A stretch of 64,000 nt of DNA from Blastopirellula sediminis (GCF_020966755.1 NZ_JAJKFT010000010.1:2692720-2756719); one strand, 5' to 3'. Shown: positions 33,820 through 43,616, counted from the stretch's first letter. Translations and numbers: made by a program. Notes: generated by a model not told the origin, from the letters alone.

Positions 33820-34488
33820 ATGGCCGATCTCGAAGTCGTTTCGCTGCGTAAACAATACCCGACCCGCGGCGAACCGTTGGTCGTCCTCAAAGAAGCCAAC
33901 CTCGCGCTCAACGCCGGCGAGAACCTGGCGATCCTGGGACCGAGCGGTTCCGGCAAGAGCACGCTCCTCTACTGCCTCGGCGCGCTCGAATCGCCGACCA
34001 GTGGCACGGTGACGCTCGAAGGACTAAATCCGTTTGAGCTGCCGGAGCCGAAGCTGGCCGATTTCCGCAATCGCAAAATCGGTTTCATCTTTCAGGACCA
34101 TCATCTGCTGCCGCAGCTCTCGGTCCTGGAAAACGTATTGGTGCCGACCTTGGCGGCCGGCGCTGCGACCAATGCCGAAATCGAGCGTGCCAAGTATTTG
34201 ATCGACCGAGTGGGACTGACGAAGCGAATCAGTCATCGCCCGGCGGAACTATCTGGCGGCGAACGACAACGAGTCGCGGTGGCGCGTAGTTTGATTCATC
34301 AGCCGCGATTGCTGCTCGCCGATGAGCCGACCGGTAATCTGGATCGAACCAATGCCGAGACGATTGGGCGATTGCTCCTTGATCTGCAAGCGGCCGAGAA
34401 CGCGATGCTGGTCGCGGTGACGCATAGCCAGGAGTTGGCCGAGATGTTCGCCGAGCGGCGGAACTTGGACGATGGACGCCTTCAATAA
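33820..34488 (+). CDS. LolD/MacB-type ABC exporter ATPase
   Basis: 222 residues. Walker A is ILGPSGSGKSTLL, the Q-loop region is IGFIFQDHHLLPQL, the signature is ELSGGERQRVAVA and Walker B is LLLADEPTGNLD. This is the subfamily that powers FtsX-type permeases for lipoprotein release or peptide export. The permease follows after 24 bases. Confidence 0.92.
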   Translation: MADLEVVSLRKQYPTRGEPLVVLKEANLALNAGENLAILGPSGSGKSTLLYCLGALESPTSGTVTLEGLNPFELPEPKLADFRNRKIGFIFQDHHLLPQLSVLENVLVPTLAAGAATNAEIERAKYLIDRVGLTKRISHRPAELSGGERQRVAVARSLIHQPRLLLADEPTGNLDRTNAETIGRLLLDLQAAENAMLVAVTHSQELAEMFAERRNLDDGRLQ

Positions 34489-34512
34489 ACAAGCGCGCAG
34501 GAGAAAGTCGGT

Positions 34513-37500
34513 ATGAACCGAATGCGACTCGCGCTTCGCAGCGCACGCTATTATCTGGCGATTAACCTGGCGGTTGGCTTGGGAGTCGCCGCAGCGACCG
34601 CGGTGCTGACCGGCGCACTGCTGGTCGGCGATTCGATGCAAGGCAGCTTGCGTGATCTGTCGCTTGATCGGCTGGGTGAAGTGACGCACGTCGTGCTGGC
34701 CGATCGCTTCTTCGCCGTCGAGCATGCCGACAATTTGGCGACCGGCGATCAAAAAGCAGCGCCGATGATTTTGCTCCGCGGCAGCGTCGATCATCCTGGC
34801 GCCGAACGATTACGTCTGGCTGGGGGCGTTTCGATCTTTGGCGTCAGCGACGCTTTCTGGCAAATGAACCCGAAAGCTACTCCGCCGAAGTTTGATGGCG
34901 ATAACTCCATCATCCTGAACGAACCGCTGGCGGCCGAACTGAAAGTGGCGGTCGGGGATGAAGTGGCGATTCGCTTGCCGTCGTCGAACGATGTGCCGGC
35001 CGATAGTCCGCTCGGCAAGAAGACCGGGCGGGTCAAAGGGATTCCGCGCCTGAAGGTGGCGGCGATCATTCCGGCGAGCGGTTTGGGGCGATTTGGACTC
35101 TTTCCGAACCAACAGGCGCCGCTGAACGCGTTTGTGCCGCTGCCGCTGCTCCAAGATTCGCTCGACCAGCCGAACAAAGCGAATGCAATTCTCCTCGCAG
35201 CGTCCGATCCGAATCGGTCGGCGGAAGATTTGGCGGCGGAGTTGACGTTGTCGCTCGACGATTTCGGCTATCGACTGGATGAAGTGCGGCAAGAGTTCGC
35301 CGCGGATGGCAAAGATCCGCAGACGATCTTCGATTATCTCCAGTTCAGTTCGTCGCGGATGATTTTCAGTGCGGCGGCGGAAGAGGAGATTCTGAATGGG
35401 ACGGCGCCGGAATCGTTTCCGGTTTTCACTTACTTGGCGACGACGATCAAAAAAGAGGGCGCCCCTGAGAGCAAAGAGATTCCTTACTCGACGGTGACGG
35501 CGCTCGATCCCGAACAACTCGCCTATCCGCTGCTCAATGAGGATGGAGACCGGATTGGGGCGATCGGCGCGGACGAAATCGTGTTGAATTCGTGGGCGGC
35601 CGAGCAAATGGAGGCGACCGTCGACGATCAAATCGAGATTACGTACTTTGAGCCGGAGAGTTCGCACGGAGTCGCGAAAGAGACGACCCGCAAGTTCATC
35701 GTGGTCGCGGTGACTCCGCTGACCGAGCCTGATCGACCAGCGTCGCGTCGCCGACCTGCTCAGTTCGAAATGTCGCCGACGACCGCCAACGATCCGCAGT
35801 TGACGCCGGAAGTGGAAGGGATCACCGATCAAGATTCGATCGACGACTGGGATCCGCCATTTCCGTTCGACAACCGCCGCATCCGGGGCGTCGACGACGA
35901 ATATTGGGAAAACTATCGGACCACGCCAAAAGCGTTCGTCTCGCTCGAAGCGGGGAAAGAGTTGTGGGGGAGCCGCTTTGGCGCCGCGACGTCGATCCGC
36001 GTTCCTGCGAATAAGGTGGACCGCGAGAAAATGGTCGCCGATGTGACGACGGCGCTCAACAAACGGAAAGAAGATCTCGGTTTCCGCTTCCTGCTCGCAA
36101 GGCAAAACGCCCTGCGAGCGGCGAGCGGTACGACGCCGTTCAACGGGCTCTTTATCGGCTTCAGCATGTTCATCATCGCCGCGGCGCTGATGCTCGTATC
36201 GCTGTTGTTCCAACTGGGCGTCGATCAGCGGGCGAAGCAGATTGGCCTGGAGTCGGCGCTTGGTCTGCGGATGAAGGCAATTCGCTCGATGCTGCTCATC
36301 GAAGCGACCATCGTGGCGACGCTCGGCGGTTTGGTCGGCGTGGCGCTCGGCATCGGCTATGCCTGGGTGATGTTGTATGGCCTGCGAACCTGGTGGGTGG
36401 CGGCCGTAGTGACGCCGTTCTTGCAGTTGCACTTGGATAATCCGGCGACGCTGGTGATTGGTCTGGTCAGCGGCGTGATGACGTCGTTGGCGGCGATCTT
36501 GTGGGGCCTGTGGAAGTTGCGAAAGAGTTCGCCGCGAGCGCTATTGGCCGGACAAACGGCGTCGGCGCGCGATCTGCAACCCGGGGCGGGACGCTGGATG
36601 ATCTATGTTGGGATCGGGTTGATCGTTGCGGCGGCGGGACTTGCCGGTTTGGCGACCACCTTGGCGGGCGAAGCGCAAGCGGGCGCCTTCTTTGGCGCGG
36701 GAGCGGCGATGCTTGCGGCGCTGATGCTGCTAGAGCGACGCTATTTGCTGTGGCGGGCGACCGAGCGTTCGGCGGGCCATGGTTTTCAATTGTCGGAGCT
36801 GGCGCTGAGCAACGCGGCCCGTAATCCGGGGCGAAGCACATTGACGATCGGTCTGGTCGGCGCCGCCTCGTTTTTGATTGTGGCGATCAGCAGCTTTCGT
36901 TTGGCGCCGACTGACAGCGGCGCCGGCGGGATGGATTTGATCGCAGAAAGTTCGCAGCCGATCTTCCACGATCTGAACTCGCCCAGCGGACGCTACGATC
37001 AAGGATTCCATGAAGAAGACGAATCGCTGCTGGCGAAGTCGACGATTCTGGCCTTACGCGTGCAGCCAGGGGATGACGCGAGTTGTTTGAATCTTTATCA
37101 GTCAAATAGCCCGCGCGTGCTGGGGGCGACGCCGCAGTTTGTTGAACACTACTCGCAAGAGGGCGTCACCTCGTTTGAGTGGGCTGGTTCCGCTGCGACA
37201 ACGCCAGAGGATACTGCCAATCCGTGGCTAGCGCTGGAGAAGCCGGCCGATGGAGAGGATACCCCGATTCCTTGTGCGCTCGACAAGAACACCGCGATGT
37301 ACGCGCTTCATTTGTACGGCGGCGTCGGTGAGATTTTCGAGACGACCGATCCGGATGGACGCATCACGAAGTACCAGGTCGCCGGCTTGCTCTCGAACAG
37401 CATCTTGCAGGGAAGCTTGATCGTCAGCGAAGCGAATCTGCTCGATCGCTTTCCCGATACGAGCGGCTACCGGATGTTCCTGGTCGAAACGCCGCCGGGG

Positions 37501-37986
37501 GAGACCGACGAAGTGGCGTCGATCTTGGAGGATCGGTTGAGCGAAGAAGGGTTCGATGCGACCGACGCGAAGGTTCGGCTGGTCGATCTGTTGGCGGTGC
37601 AGAATACGTATCTCTCGACGTTTCAGAGCCTCGGCGCCTTGGGGCTCTTGCTGGGGACGTTCGGCTTGGCGACGGTTCAGGCTCGCAACGTGATCGAACG
37701 TCGGGGAGAACTGGCGCTATTACAAGCGGCCGGGTTCCGCCGCCATCGATTGGTGCGGCTGGTGCTGCTAGAGAACGCGGTGCTGCTGATCGCCGGGCTA
37801 GGAACCGGCATCGTGGCCGCCTTGGTTGCCGTGTTGCCGCACATGCTGTTTGGCGCCGCAGGCGTACCATGGCTGACGCTGGCGACGATGTTGGGGATTA
37901 TCTTCGTCGTCGGTTTGATCGCGGGGCTGTGGACCGCGCGAGCGTCGCTGCGCACGCCGCTGATACCGGCGCTACGCGGCGAGTAG
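34513..37986 (+). CDS. Large FtsX/MacB-like ABC permease
   Basis: 1157 residues, about twice the size of LolC/E. It has an N-terminal helix (about 18-40), a large periplasmic part (about 45-540) and three FtsX-type helices around 545-680 (including VSLLFQLGVDQRAKQIGLES and ALGLRMKAIRSMLLIEAT). A second periplasmic part (about 790-1020) and three final helices follow (including QARNVIERRGELALLQAAGF and RRHRLVRLVLLENAVLL). The two FtsX domains in one chain mean that a single subunit may do the work of a dimer. AGGAG precedes the ATG. The partner is the upstream ATPase; cargo is unknown. Confidence 0.88.
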   Translation: MNRMRLALRSARYYLAINLAVGLGVAAATAVLTGALLVGDSMQGSLRDLSLDRLGEVTHVVLADRFFAVEHADNLATGDQKAAPMILLRGSVDHPGAERLRLAGGVSIFGVSDAFWQMNPKATPPKFDGDNSIILNEPLAAELKVAVGDEVAIRLPSSNDVPADSPLGKKTGRVKGIPRLKVAAIIPASGLGRFGLFPNQQAPLNAFVPLPLLQDSLDQPNKANAILLAASDPNRSAEDLAAELTLSLDDFGYRLDEVRQEFAADGKDPQTIFDYLQFSSSRMIFSAAAEEEILNGTAPESFPVFTYLATTIKKEGAPESKEIPYSTVTALDPEQLAYPLLNEDGDRIGAIGADEIVLNSWAAEQMEATVDDQIEITYFEPESSHGVAKETTRKFIVVAVTPLTEPDRPASRRRPAQFEMSPTTANDPQLTPEVEGITDQDSIDDWDPPFPFDNRRIRGVDDEYWENYRTTPKAFVSLEAGKELWGSRFGAATSIRVPANKVDREKMVADVTTALNKRKEDLGFRFLLARQNALRAASGTTPFNGLFIGFSMFIIAAALMLVSLLFQLGVDQRAKQIGLESALGLRMKAIRSMLLIEATIVATLGGLVGVALGIGYAWVMLYGLRTWWVAAVVTPFLQLHLDNPATLVIGLVSGVMTSLAAILWGLWKLRKSSPRALLAGQTASARDLQPGAGRWMIYVGIGLIVAAAGLAGLATTLAGEAQAGAFFGAGAAMLAALMLLERRYLLWRATERSAGHGFQLSELALSNAARNPGRSTLTIGLVGAASFLIVAISSFRLAPTDSGAGGMDLIAESSQPIFHDLNSPSGRYDQGFHEEDESLLAKSTILALRVQPGDDASCLNLYQSNSPRVLGATPQFVEHYSQEGVTSFEWAGSAATTPEDTANPWLALEKPADGEDTPIPCALDKNTAMYALHLYGGVGEIFETTDPDGRITKYQVAGLLSNSILQGSLIVSEANLLDRFPDTSGYRMFLVETPPGETDEVASILEDRLSEEGFDATDAKVRLVDLLAVQNTYLSTFQSLGALGLLLGTFGLATVQARNVIERRGELALLQAAGFRRHRLVRLVLLENAVLLIAGLGTGIVAALVAVLPHMLFGAAGVPWLTLATMLGIIFVVGLIAGLWTARASLRTPLIPALRGE

Positions 37987-37999
37987 ATTCGTCATATAG

Positions 38000-38026
38000 G
38001 TTGGGTGCAGCGAAGCGCGACCCAAC
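38000..38026. repeat. Hairpin between convergent genes
   Basis: GTTGGGT and ACCCAAC flank 13 bases (GCAGCGAAGCGCG). It is a REP-like palindrome and may also serve as a terminator for the ABC permease, though no U-tract follows. Confidence 0.5.
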
Positions 38027-38040
38027 GATGCGGCGTGCAA

Positions 38041-38090
38041 GGCGAAGACATGCTCATCCGGCGAAGACGCCGCAAGAGCATGGCACCAAG
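38041..38090. repeat. Family B repeat, right half only
   Basis: GGCGAAGACATGCTCATCCG and then CAAGAGCATGGCACCA match the right half of the complete copy at 29861-29970. The left half is absent. It ends six bases from the stop of the minus-strand DUF11 gene. Confidence 0.8.
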
Positions 38091-38096
38091 AGGTTA

Positions 38097-39491
38097 TTAG
38101 CGGACCTTGCACTTGAAGCGGCAGACGCCACCTTCGCCGACGTCGAGCGGCTGTTTGATCTCCCAGCGGAGGACCAGCGAGTCTTTCTCGTTCGGCTGCG
38201 TCAGGAAGTCGGCGTCGACGCTGCACTGGGCCGAGCCTTCGACCAGTTCCAGACGCGGCGAGAGGTTGTCGAGGATTGTGACGTTGCCGACCCGCTGATC
38301 GCCCAGGTTGTCGAAACGCAAGGTGAACTCGACGATGTCGCCGGGTTGTGCGTCGGCGACCGAAGCGACTTTGACGATGCGGATGCAGGGCTTGCCGTCG
38401 AGGTCGAACATCACCGCTTCTTGAGCGGCCTTGTCCGATTCGAGTTCGTGCGCCTTGCGACCTTCGATCATGACCTGCACGGCCTGATTTTCGGTCCACG
38501 CAATCGCATTCTGGATGCTGGTCGCGAGCACCAGTTTCTCGGTCGCGTCGAAGATGCCGACCTTCATGATGTTGAAGTCTTCGAAGGCCTGAAACTCGCG
38601 AACGAATTCGATCAGGATCTGCTGATTGGCGAGTTCGACCCCCAGGGTCCGATCGCGAAAGGTCTGGGCCATCTTTGGACCCAGGTTCGCGACCGGCTGC
38701 ACCGGTTGGTTGACGTTGGTCGGGATGCCGTTGTTGATCTGACCTTGCAGCTTGAGGTTGGCGTCATTGGCGATCAGCCCTTCGTTGGTCAGCTCGGCGT
38801 TGAGGCCGTAGATCTTGCGGACCGCAGCGAACCGCGGAGCGTAAATGCAGACCTTGTTGCTGGGGCAGACTTCGCGGCAACCGGCGAGCGTGTCGTAGTG
38901 GACGACGGTATCTTCAATGTCGAGGCCGCGAATGCTGAAGTCGTCGCCGATCTTGGTGTGCAAGTGGCTGTCGCCGCCGTCGCAAACCCACTCGTCGTAC
39001 GAATTGCATGGCATCGGTTCGCCGCTGACCATCCCGTCGTTGCAGCCATAGGGACCGCAGCCGCCAGGGCCGCAACCGCCGGGACCGCAGTTATATCCGC
39101 CGCCAAAGCCAGGACGGCAAAAGCCGCTGCGGCAAGGAAGCGACGCGACCTGCTGCGGAACCGGGGCCATGTGTTGGTAGTATTGTTCCGGCGGCGGCAT
39201 GTCGATCGGCTGTTCGCCGGAGGTGAGCTGCACCGGATATTGAGCTTCGGCCGGCCGATACTGAGCTTCCATCGCCGGCGGCGTTTGCACCGGGGGAGCC
39301 GCGGCGTATTGCGGCTCGGGCGGCGTCATTTCCGGCTGCTGCGCCGGTTGACCTTCGTTGAAGCTCACGCCGGTCATCGGCTTCGTCGGACCATAGGTCG
39401 TTTTGACGTCGGTGATTTTGCAAGCCGGCAGGGTCAACAGACCCATCGCCGCGGCCAGCAAAGCGAGTTGTCGCAAGTTCCGAAGTTTCAT
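38097..39491 (-). CDS. Cysteine-rich DUF11 lipoprotein, OmcB-like
   Basis: 464 residues. The lipobox LTLPACK predicts lipidation. A Pro/Gln-rich spacer (about 50-130) leads to a dense cysteine/glycine block (about 118-150, including CRSGFC and CGPGGCGPGGCGPYGC) and more cysteines to about 210. A DUF11-type beta domain ends the protein (about 360-464, PGDIVEFTLRFDNLG and ILDNLSPRLELVEGS). Chlamydial OmcB combines cysteine-rich stretches and DUF11-like repeats to crosslink the envelope, and planctomycetes are in the same superphylum. A structural envelope role with disulfides is the best inference. It is third in a run of three minus-strand envelope genes. Confidence 0.8.
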   Translation of the reverse strand: MKLRNLRQLALLAAAMGLLTLPACKITDVKTTYGPTKPMTGVSFNEGQPAQQPEMTPPEPQYAAAPPVQTPPAMEAQYRPAEAQYPVQLTSGEQPIDMPPPEQYYQHMAPVPQQVASLPCRSGFCRPGFGGGYNCGPGGCGPGGCGPYGCNDGMVSGEPMPCNSYDEWVCDGGDSHLHTKIGDDFSIRGLDIEDTVVHYDTLAGCREVCPSNKVCIYAPRFAAVRKIYGLNAELTNEGLIANDANLKLQGQINNGIPTNVNQPVQPVANLGPKMAQTFRDRTLGVELANQQILIEFVREFQAFEDFNIMKVGIFDATEKLVLATSIQNAIAWTENQAVQVMIEGRKAHELESDKAAQEAVMFDLDGKPCIRIVKVASVADAQPGDIVEFTLRFDNLGDQRVGNVTILDNLSPRLELVEGSAQCSVDADFLTQPNEKDSLVLRWEIKQPLDVGEGGVCRFKCKVR

Positions 39492-39512
39492 GACGGCTGT
39501 TCGGCGAAGGTG

Positions 39513-40406
39513 TTAGCGAGTTTGGACGTTACCAGGGGGAGCGTACAGCGGACGTTCGGCGACGTTCGGCGGCAGATAAGCGGTCGGCGGAACGTACGGC
39601 GGCATCGGTTGGCGAAGCGCTTCGCGCTGGACCGGCGGCTCAACGTAAACCGGCGGTTCGCCTTGAATCGGCGGTTCACCTTGAATTGGCGCCATGTCGG
39701 GGCCGAGCGCGGCGCGATCGAAAACCATGATCGGCGGCGAGCGATAATCGAACTCGCCCATCCGTTCGTCGTCGGTCGGCGTACGCGAACCCATGCGGAG
39801 GATCGCGACGGGGCGGCCCAGTTCGTCGGCGATTTGAATCGGATCGCCGCCGGGAGGAACCTCGAAGAAGGGTTGGAAGTCTTTGTCTTGCGCTTCCGGA
39901 ATCGCATCGCACGGCGGTTCGACGTAGATCACGCGGACGACGAGCTTCCCTTCCATCGCGTAGCGAATTTCTTCCTGCGTGATGTGGACCGGAATCGGGA
40001 ACTTCAGCTCTTTACCCGGAGGCGGGCAAAGGCGATCGACCAATTCGATCGTCGGGTAAAGCTCGACGCCGGGGTTGAGCGGGATTTCGCTGAGACGCAT
40101 CCGGTAGACCTGGCCGATCAAGCAACCGGCCAGCGCCGGCGAAGGAACGTCAGGGCCGAACGCCCCGTTGTTGACGAACGAGACTTTCGTGCCGGCCGGA
40201 GGAACGATTTCGACCGGTTGGAAGTAGCCGACGACCGGACGCTTTTTGAGCAGGGCCATCTGGCCCATGGCGCCCGGCGGCAGACCTTCGTGATACAGAT
40301 GGTGGGGATCGGCCGGCAGAGGCTCTTGAGCGACGACGATTTGTCCGCCGACCCCAAGCGCGGTCAGCGTCGCCAAAGTCAGGAAGCGGCGTAATGTGCT
40401 ATTCAT
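39513..40406 (-). CDS. Secreted envelope protein, paralog of the next gene upstream
   Basis: About 297 residues from ATG 40406; the frame is open to 40532, but those residues are not signal-like. Signal peptide 1-25 (ending VVAQEP). The core YRMRLSEIPLNPGVELYPTI and IPVHITQEEIRYAMEGKLVV recurs in the neighbouring 40561-41709 protein. The C-terminal 70 residues are Pro-rich with short repeats (GEPPIQGEPPVYVEPPVQRE). Function unknown. Confidence 0.72.
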   Translation of the reverse strand: MNSTLRRFLTLATLTALGVGGQIVVAQEPLPADPHHLYHEGLPPGAMGQMALLKKRPVVGYFQPVEIVPPAGTKVSFVNNGAFGPDVPSPALAGCLIGQVYRMRLSEIPLNPGVELYPTIELVDRLCPPPGKELKFPIPVHITQEEIRYAMEGKLVVRVIYVEPPCDAIPEAQDKDFQPFFEVPPGGDPIQIADELGRPVAILRMGSRTPTDDERMGEFDYRSPPIMVFDRAALGPDMAPIQGEPPIQGEPPVYVEPPVQREALRQPMPPYVPPTAYLPPNVAERPLYAPPGNVQTR

Positions 40407-40560
40407 GCAAGATCCATCTCGCTGCAGGCTGCGCCAATTTTCTGACGAACATCCTTGTTCGCCGGGGGGATCCCTGTCATGGGAAAAGGCACGGTCGCGC
40501 TTTGCAGCCGTCGACCGTGCCGTAGGTTTCACGTTGGCTCATAGAGCCGGAGCCGACAGC

Positions 40561-41709
40561 TTACTGCGGAGGGCAGTAGGCGCCGCCATCCGGGCTCGGC
40601 ATGTACTCGCGGCGATCCGCGTGCGGTTGGCCGAAGAGCGGAGCGTGCTGGACGTTCTCTTCAACAATCCAAGCCTTGTTCGGCGGAGTCGGATAACTCA
40701 GACCCGGCTTCTGCTTGACGTGGATGTTGACCTTGTCGGTCGGACCCGGGATGTGCTGATACGTGTGGTTGGTCATCACGTGTTTCTGCAGACCGGCCGG
40801 ACCGCCGAGCGGAATGTGAGCCGGACCAGGCAGCCCGATCGGCGTGCCGACGTACGGCATGCCATATTCAGGCGTGGTGACGCCGGCGACATAAGGAGTC
40901 GAGTAAGGAGGACCGCCCGGCAGACCGGGGTAGCCCATCGGACCAGGCATTCCGCCCATTCCAGGCATGCCGGCCATGACGTTCGGATCGAAACCGCCCT
41001 GCATGCCGTCTTCCGGCATTTCCAGGTCTTTGTTACCCAAGCGAATGATCGCCATGATCGTACCGCGGCAATCGGCTTCGCGAATCGGGTCGACGCCCGG
41101 ATCCAGGCGAGTCGAGACGAGCGTTTCGACGTCGGCCAGGGCGAGTTCTTGATAGTTCGGATCGGGCAGGTAGATCACCTTGGTCACGAAGTTTCCGCTG
41201 CGAACCTGAGCGAAGTCTTCTTCGGTGAACTGCACCGGAATCGCGTTGTGAGCGAGGAAGGCGTCGGTGCGCGGCGTAGCCGGTCCGACTTCGATCGTCG
41301 GATAGAGCTCGGCGCCCGGGTTGCCCGGAATGTTGGTCAGCTTCAGGCGATAGATGCCGCCCTGCGGGAAGTTGACCGGGAACGGCACGACGCGCGGGGT
41401 CGAGTCGTAGTAGCCGATGCCGCCGACGTCCCACTGGACCTGCATGCCGTCCGGTTTGACGAACAGGATTTGGCTGGTCGACATGGCGCCGGGAGCTCCG
41501 ATCCCCATGTTCGGGTCCATCGGCATCATGGCCGACACCGTTTGGATCGGCGGCGGAGTCAGCACGCCAGGACCAGGGCCGTCAACGCCCGGACCGGGGT
41601 GACGAAGTTGTTGGGCCGGCGGCAGATTGTGCGGCGTATGCATGGCTTGACAGCCGATCGTCGCGGCAGTCAGCGACAGCACGGTCCACTTCCAGAAAGT
41701 CTGTCTCAT
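40561..41709 (-). CDS. Lipoprotein with Gly/Pro/Met-rich region, envelope paralog
   Basis: About 382 residues from ATG 41709, preceded by GAGGGGGAAAA. The frame is open to 41985 but the extension is arginine-rich noise. The lipobox is ATIGCQA. The core GIYRLKLTNIPGNPGAELYP and IPVQFTEEDFAQVRSGNFV is shared with the next gene. Then comes a Gly/Pro/Met-rich stretch (MAGMPGMGGMPGPMGYPG) typical of flexible surface segments. It probably starts an operon of three envelope proteins. Function unknown. Confidence 0.72.
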   Translation of the reverse strand: MRQTFWKWTVLSLTAATIGCQAMHTPHNLPPAQQLRHPGPGVDGPGPGVLTPPPIQTVSAMMPMDPNMGIGAPGAMSTSQILFVKPDGMQVQWDVGGIGYYDSTPRVVPFPVNFPQGGIYRLKLTNIPGNPGAELYPTIEVGPATPRTDAFLAHNAIPVQFTEEDFAQVRSGNFVTKVIYLPDPNYQELALADVETLVSTRLDPGVDPIREADCRGTIMAIIRLGNKDLEMPEDGMQGGFDPNVMAGMPGMGGMPGPMGYPGLPGGPPYSTPYVAGVTTPEYGMPYVGTPIGLPGPAHIPLGGPAGLQKHVMTNHTYQHIPGPTDKVNIHVKQKPGLSYPTPPNKAWIVEENVQHAPLFGQPHADRREYMPSPDGGAYCPPQ

Positions 41710-41994
41710 GGTTTTCCCCCTCACTTTGCTCCTGCCGCCGATTCGTAACCGACATGGGTCAGTACAAGAGCTGAAGCGATTCGCTATCGTTCGGTTTGGT
41801 TCACTCAGTTGATTTGCCAAACGTCGCCGGCGTAACCGCCGATTGACGTGGACCTTTTTGTGCCACAGAGCGTAAAATCGCCGCTCGACTTCGCAAGCGG
41901 CTCCCGCACGAATAACCGCGCAAGGAAGACTCCGTGGCATTATTGTTCGGCCCGGAACGATGCGAATCTTTGGGAAAACCGACAAAACCTTGGC

Positions 41995-42876
41995 ATGAGC
42001 GATAATCGGCGCAATTTGACACTGGTGGCAGCTGGCGTTTTGCTAGCGGTTTTGACCGCCTTGTGCGCCTTTGATCTTTCGTCGCTTCCGTATTTTGCCA
42101 GTTCGGCTCAAGCGCAGAACGTCGATGTCGCTAGCAATGACGACAGCGCTGCGGTCGCCGCCGAGGAAGTCGTGAGCGGCGAGGCCGTTCCGCTGGTCGC
42201 CGATGCGCTGCGGCGGATTCTTAGCTACTCGTCGATCGAAGCTCGCATGGAGTACGCGACCAAGACTCCCGTCACCAATGGCGCGGGACGCTACTGGGAG
42301 CAAGGGCCGCTTCTGCGACGCATGGAGCTGAAGCTGCGCGGCGTCGAGGATTCGCTGCTGCTGCAGGTCAACGATGGGAAGACGCTCTGGACGCGCTGCG
42401 AGACGCCGCGCGAGACGGTGACGGACTCGATCCGATATCAGTTGCCGCTGCGGAGTCCGCAGCTCTATCTCGGCAAGCTGGGACTGGCCGGGCTATTAAC
42501 CCGATTGCAGGAGGACTATGACCTGGCGGTGGTCGGTTCCGGAAATCTGGCCGGGGAGCAGGTCATCGTCGTGAAGGGGGCGTTGAACAAGGACGCCCTG
42601 ACGCGGATGTTGCCAAAACGTGAAGAGGAGATCCGCTCTGGCGAATTCTCGACTTGGAGCGAACTGCGAACTGGGGTGCCGGTGTCGATGCTGATCGCCT
42701 TTGGCGCAACAGACGCGGTGCCGCGGCGCATTCAATATCGCGCCGTCCGCGATGGAGCGACGCTGCGCGATTGGCGCCAGTGGGAGACGCAGGAAACATT
42801 GACGATCGACCTGCGCGAGGTCCTCTTGAACCGCCCGATCGCTCCCACCGTCTTTACGCATTCCGAGGGCTGGTGA
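41995..42876 (+). CDS. Exported LolA/DUF2092-like protein
   Basis: About 293 residues from ATG 41995. A signal anchor (residues 8-35, ending SSAQAQN) is followed by a region resembling the LolA fold: YSSIEARMEYATK, RRMELKLRG, then TLWTRCETP. Such half-barrels carry lipids or lipoproteins in the periplasm. The C-terminus is not conserved enough to name. A TAAAAT box at 41873-41878 may be its -10 element. It is divergent from the envelope cluster. Confidence 0.6.
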   Translation: MSDNRRNLTLVAAGVLLAVLTALCAFDLSSLPYFASSAQAQNVDVASNDDSAAVAAEEVVSGEAVPLVADALRRILSYSSIEARMEYATKTPVTNGAGRYWEQGPLLRRMELKLRGVEDSLLLQVNDGKTLWTRCETPRETVTDSIRYQLPLRSPQLYLGKLGLAGLLTRLQEDYDLAVVGSGNLAGEQVIVVKGALNKDALTRMLPKREEEIRSGEFSTWSELRTGVPVSMLIAFGATDAVPRRIQYRAVRDGATLRDWRQWETQETLTIDLREVLLNRPIAPTVFTHSEGW

Positions 42877-42994
42877 TTTCGGCCGCCTAAACCGGGGGGC
42901 GAATTCGTTGGGAATAGCAGCGCACCGTCGGTCGAGGTTAGAATAAAAAGGGAAGAGATCGCACTCGACGCTTTTTTCGCCTGGGGAACTATCG

Positions 42995-43486
42995 ATGATC
43001 GCCGCTGCCGAGCTGGGAGGCTTTTTCGCTGCGCATGCCATTTGGTGCGTGTCGGACGGCGACTTGCTGATTCCGATTCTCGCCTATGCGACGCCGGATG
43101 GAGAGCGGCAGATGGAGCGTCTGTCGCATGACGACATCGAGATCGCGGTCGAAGCCGGCGTCAAACGGCTCGAAGCGAACGAGATGGAAGCGGATGACGG
43201 CGTGCTGGTCTTTGACGGCTGCGTGACGCTCGACGAAACGTCGCACGACGCGATCATTCTAGAACATCGCGCCTATCTCTGGCCCGAATCGAAACTGGTC
43301 GTCGCGGTCCCGTACACGCCGCTGGAAAGCGGTCAGTTCAAAGTGCGACGGCCGATCTTGCTCGCCTATGAAAACTGCGACGACTGCGACGCCGACATGG
43401 CGATGCGATCGTTCTTCCACGGCGTCGCCGAACATGAAAAAGGCGCCGAAGTCTGGAAGAACGCGTTCGACGAAGGGGCGTCGTAG
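42995..43486 (+). CDS. Soluble protein of unknown function
   Basis: 163 residues, acidic, no signal peptide or helix anchor. The second half has ENCDDCDADMAMRSFFHGVA, where the spaced cysteines may bind metal. I do not recognise the family. It begins 118 bases after the LolA-like gene on the same strand. Confidence 0.65.
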   Translation: MIAAAELGGFFAAHAIWCVSDGDLLIPILAYATPDGERQMERLSHDDIEIAVEAGVKRLEANEMEADDGVLVFDGCVTLDETSHDAIILEHRAYLWPESKLVVAVPYTPLESGQFKVRRPILLAYENCDDCDADMAMRSFFHGVAEHEKGAEVWKNAFDEGAS

Positions 43487-43616
43487 GGAACGCATTCTTT
43501 TTTTCGTCAAAACGGATGAGAACCGCGCGTCGTCAAGATAGAATCGACATCGCCGCGGGAGATCTTAGCTCGGCTCTCTTGTTTGCGGTTGGCGAAAATG
43601 GAGGCGAGGTTCCCTG

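Noticed and set aside
34810-36432. A 540-codon open frame on the minus strand, and similar long frames at 5642-6685 (+), 32317-33660 (-), 59401-60777 (+) and 24114-25091 (+).
   Set aside because: All lie antisense to well-supported genes and are Arg/Val/Asp-rich shadows without recognisable domains.
37869-40394. An 841-codon open frame on the plus strand.
   Set aside because: It is antisense to the DUF11 lipoprotein and its neighbour. Composition is typical of a mirrored frame in GC-rich DNA, and the opposite strand has signal peptides, a lipobox and a known domain.
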